Under the pieces are notes generated by a model, which was given only the letters and a program-made list of their open reading frames with translations, ran no database searches and had not been told where the DNA came from. A program made the translations under genes and the position numbers. Source: Nocardia sp. SYP-A9097 (GTDB taxonomy: Bacteria; Actinomycetota; Actinomycetes; Mycobacteriales; Mycobacteriaceae). Taken from it: a stretch of 64,000 nt of DNA. Location of the stretch: assembly GCF_009649815.1 (NCBI RefSeq), contig NZ_WJIC01000012.1, forward strand, positions 1 to 64,000, written 5' to 3'. Shown in pieces: positions 60,810 to 64,000 of this stretch (position 1 is its first letter; each line of letters opens with the position of its first letter).

Positions 60810-61853
60810 ATGAGCATCACGGCCGATCAGCAGGAACTCGTCACCACCGTGCGCGCGGTGCTGGCCAAGCACGGCGACAGCGCGGCCATGCGGCGCGGGC
60901 TGGCAGCCGAGCGCGGCTATGACGAGCAGCTGTGGAGACTATTGTGCGAGCAGGTAGGCGTTGCGGCGCTTGCCATTCCGGAGGAGTTCGGCGGCGTCGG
61001 CGTCGGCCTGGTCGAATCCCTGCTCGTGGTGGAGGAACTCGGCCGCACCCTGGCCGCTCCGCCCATGCTCGGCTCGGCCGTGCTGGGTGTGCAGGCGCTG
61101 CTGCTCGCGGGCGATGCCGAGGCCAATGAGCGGCTACTGCCCGAGGTCGCCGAGGGTGTGCGCACGCTCGCGGTCTGCTGGGCCGGTCCACAGGGCTGGG
61201 ACAGCTTCGGTGTGCGCGCCGAGGGCGAAACCGTCTCCGGCACCGCGCATTACGTCCTGGACGGCTCGCACGCGGACACCCTGCTGGTGCTCACCGCCGA
61301 CGGTCTCTACGAGGTCGACGGTGCGGCCGCGGGCGTCACCCGCACCGTGGTGCCGACCATGGATCCGACTCGGCGACTGACGACGATCGAGTTCGCCTCG
61401 GCACCGGCCCGCGCACTGGGTGCGGTCGATATCGCGGCGCTGCGTGAAATCGCTTGGGCCGCAGTCACTGCCGAGCAGCTCGGGGCGGCCGAGCAGTGCC
61501 TGGACATGACGGTCGAATACAGCAAGTCCCGCGTACAGTTCGGCCGGCCCATCGGCAGCTTCCAGGCCCTCAAGCACCGGATGGCCGATATGTACGTGCT
61601 GGTCGAGTCGACCCGTTCGGTCGCCTACCTCGCCATCGCGGGACTGGCAGACGGCTCCGTCGAAGCCATCGATGTGGCCGCGGCGCGTATTCAGGCCACC
61701 ACCACCCTCAATTCGGTGGTCTCGGAGACGGTCCAGATGCACGGCGGTATCGCCATCACCTGGGAGCACGACGCGCATCTGTTCTTCAAGCGCGCCCACG
61801 GTGACGCCCAGCTGTTCGGCACTCCGGCGCGGCCGCTGGCCCGCCCGGCATAG
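60810..61853 (+). CDS. fadE33: Acyl-CoA dehydrogenase-like FadE33
   Basis: 347 residues, 49 bp after fadE32, last gene of the rightward HIP operon. ITADQQELVTTVRAVLAKHG at the start, VEYSKSRVQFGRPIGSFQAL and VQMHGGIAITWEHDAHLFFK at the end. A beta-type acyl-CoA dehydrogenase subunit, probably in a complex with FadE31/FadE32. Confidence 0.88.
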   Translation: MSITADQQELVTTVRAVLAKHGDSAAMRRGLAAERGYDEQLWRLLCEQVGVAALAIPEEFGGVGVGLVESLLVVEELGRTLAAPPMLGSAVLGVQALLLAGDAEANERLLPEVAEGVRTLAVCWAGPQGWDSFGVRAEGETVSGTAHYVLDGSHADTLLVLTADGLYEVDGAAAGVTRTVVPTMDPTRRLTTIEFASAPARALGAVDIAALREIAWAAVTAEQLGAAEQCLDMTVEYSKSRVQFGRPIGSFQALKHRMADMYVLVESTRSVAYLAIAGLADGSVEAIDVAAARIQATTTLNSVVSETVQMHGGIAITWEHDAHLFFKRAHGDAQLFGTPARPLARPA

Positions 61854-61868
61854 TCGGCATTCACTCGG

Positions 61869-61910
61869 CACAGGCCGGGATCGGCGCATAAGCGCTGGTC
61901 CCGGCCTGTG
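61869..61910. terminator. Terminator of the fadD3-fadE33 operon
   Basis: 12-bp stem (61869-61880 with 61899-61910) followed by TTGTATTTC, 16 bp past the fadE33 stop. Confidence 0.82.
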
Positions 61911-61933
61911 TTGTATTTCACCGCGGAAATATT

Positions 61934-61960
61934 GTTAGCAAAGGTAATTATATAGTTAGC
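61934..61960. promoter_or_regulatory. GTTAGC direct repeats in an AT-rich promoter
   Basis: GTTAGC at 61934-61939 and 61955-61960, 21 bp apart (two helical turns), around AGGTAATTATATA. This is a sharp AT-rich patch in GC-rich DNA just upstream of the leader ORF and MFS gene; a likely promoter and operator. Confidence 0.45.
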
Positions 61961-61962
61961 TT

Positions 61963-62016
61963 ATGCAACAATCGATGGGCATGCGCAATCAACCGCACTC
62001 CCAGATGAGGAACTGA
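61963..62016 (+). CDS. Possible 17-residue leader peptide of the MFS gene
   Basis: ATG 61963 to TGA 62014-62016 (MQQSMGMRNQPHSQMRN), ending 2 bp before the TTG start of the transporter. It has three in-frame Met codons and no ribosome site I can point to. It may couple translation or attenuate expression, or be chance. Confidence 0.3.
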   Translation: MQQSMGMRNQPHSQMRN

Positions 62017-62018
62017 CC

Positions 62019-63266
62019 TTGAGCACAATGTCGGTTACGCGGCCCGCCATCGACGGACCTGCCAGCACCAAACAACCAAAATCCGTATGGGCCGTTGCCT
62101 TCGCCTCGGTCATCGCCTTCATGGGAATCGGCCTGGTCGACCCCATTCTGAAGCCGATCGGCGAGCAGCTGCATGCCTCACCCTCACAGGTGACGCTGCT
62201 GTTCACCAGCTATATGCTGGTCACCGGCATTGCCATGCTCATCACCGGCGTCGTCTCCAGCCGGTTCGGCGCGAAGAAGACACTGCTCGCCGGGCTCGCC
62301 ATTATCGTCGTATTCGCCGCTCTCGCAGGCGCTTCCGGCACCGTCGGCCAGATTGACGGCTTCCGCGCGGGCTGGGGTCTGGGCAATGCCCTCTTCATCG
62401 CGACGGCGCTGGCCACCATTGTCGGCGCGGCCAGCGGCGGCACCGCCCGAGCCATCATCCTCTACGAGGCGGCCCTCGGTATCGGCATTGCCACCGGCCC
62501 GCTGGTCGGCGGCTTCCTCGGCCACTTCAGTTGGCGCGCACCATTCTTCGGCGTCTCGGTGCTGATGGCCATCGCGATCATCGCCCTGGTGTTCCTACTC
62601 CCCGAGGCCCCGAAACCCGCCAAGCCGACCTCCATCACCGCCCCCTTCAAGGCGCTGGCCTACCCCGGCCTGCTCCTGGTGAGCATCACCGCCCTGCTCT
62701 ACAACTACGGCTTCTTCACCCTGCTCGCCTACACCCCATTCCCCCTGAACATGGGCACCTATTCCATCGGCTTCATCTTCTTCGGCTGGGGCCTGCTCCT
62801 GGCCTTCTCCTCGGTCTTCCTCGCACCAAAATTGCAGCGCGCCTTCGGAACCGTCCGAATGATGGCCCTGGCCCTGGCCTTGTTCGCCGTCGACCTGGCG
62901 GTTATGGCCCTGTTCGCCGACCACAAGCCCGTCCTGGTAATCGGCACGGTCATCTCGGGCCTATTCCTGGGCGTGAACAACACCCTCATCACCGAGGCCG
63001 TCATGGAATCCGCCCCGGTAGAACGAGCCACCGCCTCCGCCGCCTACAGCTTCGTCCGCTTCGCCGGCGGCGCCGCCGCCCCCTACCTGGCAGGCAAACT
63101 GGGCGAACACCACATGTCCCTCCCCTTCTGGGTAGGCGCAGCCTGCACCGCCGCCGCCGTAGCCGTCCTACTCTCCGGCCGAAAGCTGTTGGCCCACATG
63201 GACGATCACGCCCCAGCCACCCACTCCCCCGCCGAAGCCCAAGCCATCACCCTAGGCGACGACTGA
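62019..63266 (+). CDS. MFS transporter (drug-efflux type)
   Basis: 415 residues from TTG 62019, or 412 from ATG 62028, with GATGAGGAA upstream. Twelve predicted membrane helices; GVVSSRFGAKKTLLAG is the loop 2-3 MFS signature, and YEAALGIGIATGPLVGGFLG is the helix-5 motif of DHA-type exporters. Probably a proton-driven efflux pump for drugs or metabolites. Its 3' end overlaps the convergent SRPBCC gene by 15 bp. Confidence 0.9.
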   Translation: MSTMSVTRPAIDGPASTKQPKSVWAVAFASVIAFMGIGLVDPILKPIGEQLHASPSQVTLLFTSYMLVTGIAMLITGVVSSRFGAKKTLLAGLAIIVVFAALAGASGTVGQIDGFRAGWGLGNALFIATALATIVGAASGGTARAIILYEAALGIGIATGPLVGGFLGHFSWRAPFFGVSVLMAIAIIALVFLLPEAPKPAKPTSITAPFKALAYPGLLLVSITALLYNYGFFTLLAYTPFPLNMGTYSIGFIFFGWGLLLAFSSVFLAPKLQRAFGTVRMMALALALFAVDLAVMALFADHKPVLVIGTVISGLFLGVNNTLITEAVMESAPVERATASAAYSFVRFAGGAAAPYLAGKLGEHHMSLPFWVGAACTAAAVAVLLSGRKLLAHMDDHAPATHSPAEAQAITLGDD

Positions 63267-63779
63267 ACGATCTACTTCCATTGCGAGAGTGGAGGATTCC
63301 GCGGCGGTCTTCAGCATCGCCAGCATGGCGTCGTGGCCGGCGCGGAGTTTTTCGGAAGTGAAGAACAGGGGCAGCAGCGGGCCGGCGAGGGATTCCTCCA
63401 TGGTTACACGGGTGCGGTTTGCGGATTCGGGGACGAGCAGGAGGCGGTCGATGGCTTTCATGATGCCCATGGAGACGCCGGTCCAGGCGAGTTCGCGTTC
63501 CGGGGTGACGGTGGCGAAGACGGCCTTGATTTTCGAACTGTGCAGCTTCCAGACGAAGGGGGCGTCGACTCGGATTTCGCCGAGTTCGAGGACCTCGGCG
63601 TCGGTGCGCCAGTTCGGCCAGTTGCGCATATCGGTGAGTAGGTGCCAGATGGTGGCGGCTGGGGCGTCGATGACAACCGTTGAGGCGGAGCGGACCTGGG
63701 CGTTCTCGTCCAGTCGGCCCTTTTTGGAGTAGTTCTCGTGCAGGTCGGCGGTGGAGGGTCCGGTGTACAGCAGGTTCAT
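63252..63779 (-). CDS. SRPBCC (START-like) domain protein
   Basis: 175 residues from ATG 63777-63779; starts at 63818 and 63840 are less likely. Typical SRPBCC pattern: VRSASTVVIDAPAATIWHLL, then MRNWPNWRTDAEVLELGEIR, ERELAWTGVSMGIMKAIDRL and a long final helix. These helix-grip proteins bind hydrophobic ligands or act as cyclases. Ligand unknown. It is oriented toward the MFS gene with overlapping ends. Confidence 0.84.
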   Translation of the reverse strand: MNLLYTGPSTADLHENYSKKGRLDENAQVRSASTVVIDAPAATIWHLLTDMRNWPNWRTDAEVLELGEIRVDAPFVWKLHSSKIKAVFATVTPERELAWTGVSMGIMKAIDRLLLVPESANRTRVTMEESLAGPLLPLFFTSEKLRAGHDAMLAMLKTAAESSTLAMEVDRSVVA

Positions 63780-63906
63780 GATGCGCTCCGCGTGATTGGC
63801 GTTCCGTAACGAGATCAATGCTCTCTTTTTGGGCCGCCATTTGTCAAGAGCGGTGCTCTCGTTTCGAATTGGGTGCCCACCGACTTGGGCGTCGTACTAT
63901 CCGGGC

Positions 63907-64000
63907 ATGAATCAGCCCATGCCGCCGCAGCAGTTCCCGCCTCCGCAGCAAGGTCAGCCGCCTTATCAGCAGGGGATGCAGCAACAGCAACCGCCGCAGC
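63907..64000 (+). CDS. N-terminus of a Pro/Gln-rich protein (partial)
   Basis: ATG 63907 opens a frame that runs off the right edge. The visible 31 residues are Pro/Gln-rich (MNQPMPPQQFPPPQQGQPPY), the usual cytoplasmic leader of actinobacterial membrane or DUF4190/RDD-type proteins. Nothing further can be said. Confidence 0.55.
   Translation, partial: MNQPMPPQQFPPPQQGQPPYQQGMQQQQPPQ

Overview
The window is high-GC actinobacterial DNA, most likely Nocardia (or a close Rhodococcus/Gordonia relative). The evidence is a complete Mce4-type importer operon, sterol-catabolism genes in nearly the order of the Mycobacterium tuberculosis Rv3492c-Rv3564 region, KstR and KstR2 operator sequences, many GTG starts and 4-nt ATGA overlaps, mycothiol- and F420-type enzyme families, and the start of a nonribosomal peptide synthetase (NRPS) with its MbtH partner. 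Assignments rest on recognised families, motifs and gene order; no database search was possible.

Layout. (1) 1-2979: 5' part of an NRPS (condensation then adenylation domain, running off the left edge), preceded by a 58-codon MbtH-like gene. (2) 3627-18851: a lone SDR, then the leftward mce4 operon (yrbE4A, yrbE4B, mce4A-F, two Mce-associated genes), then hsd4A, ferredoxin fdxD and the divergent fadE26-fadE27. Together these import sterols and begin side-chain beta-oxidation. (3) 18978-22659: accessory genes (maleylpyruvate-isomerase-like protein, GT1 glycosyltransferase, VOC protein, SigG-like ECF sigma factor). (4) 22767-32043: fadD19, an LLM flavoprotein, a DUF35-ltp4-ltp3-ketosteroid-isomerase operon, cyp125 and fadA5, the module for (C24-branched) side chains. 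(5) 32405-36476: a regulatory/secretory cassette inside the sterol island: EspR-like regulator, MAB_1171c-type membrane protein, a repeat-built mini-cistron, an ImmA/IrrE-type metalloprotease and a secreted GSA-repeat protein. (6) 36951-42248: two SDRs, then echA20-ipdA-ipdB-ipdC, for opening of the last two steroid rings. (7) 42580-50780: unrelated genes: metallophosphoesterase, CDF metal exporter, histidine-free CtaG-like protein, SEDS (RodA/FtsW) protein, NCS2 permease, YbaB-like protein and a frameshifted multicopper oxidase. (8) 50926-61853: fadA6, kstR2, a hypothetical gene, ipdF, fadE30, then fadD3, an enoyl-CoA hydratase and fadE31-33, completing catabolism of the C/D-ring propionate (HIP). 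(9) 61963-64000: an MFS exporter with a leader ORF, an SRPBCC protein and the start of a Pro/Gln-rich protein.

How it works together. Mce4 imports sterol. Cyp125, FadD19, FadE26/27, Hsd4A, Ltp3/Ltp4/DUF35 and FadA5 shorten the side chain. After A/B-ring cleavage, whose genes are not in this window, FadD3, FadE30, IpdF, IpdC, EchA20, IpdAB, FadE31-33 and FadA6 degrade the remaining rings. Five exact KstR boxes (TnnAACnnGTTnnA) sit before the side-chain and uptake units. Two exact and one near-exact KstR2 boxes (AnCAAGnnCTTGnT) sit before the HIP units and kstR2 itself.

Most unusual: a roughly 75-nt element that forms 25-residue mini-cistrons exactly spanning operon junctions. It is present as a tandem array at 34483-34784 and as a related single copy at 57592-57669, and both keep start/stop overlaps with the flanking genes.
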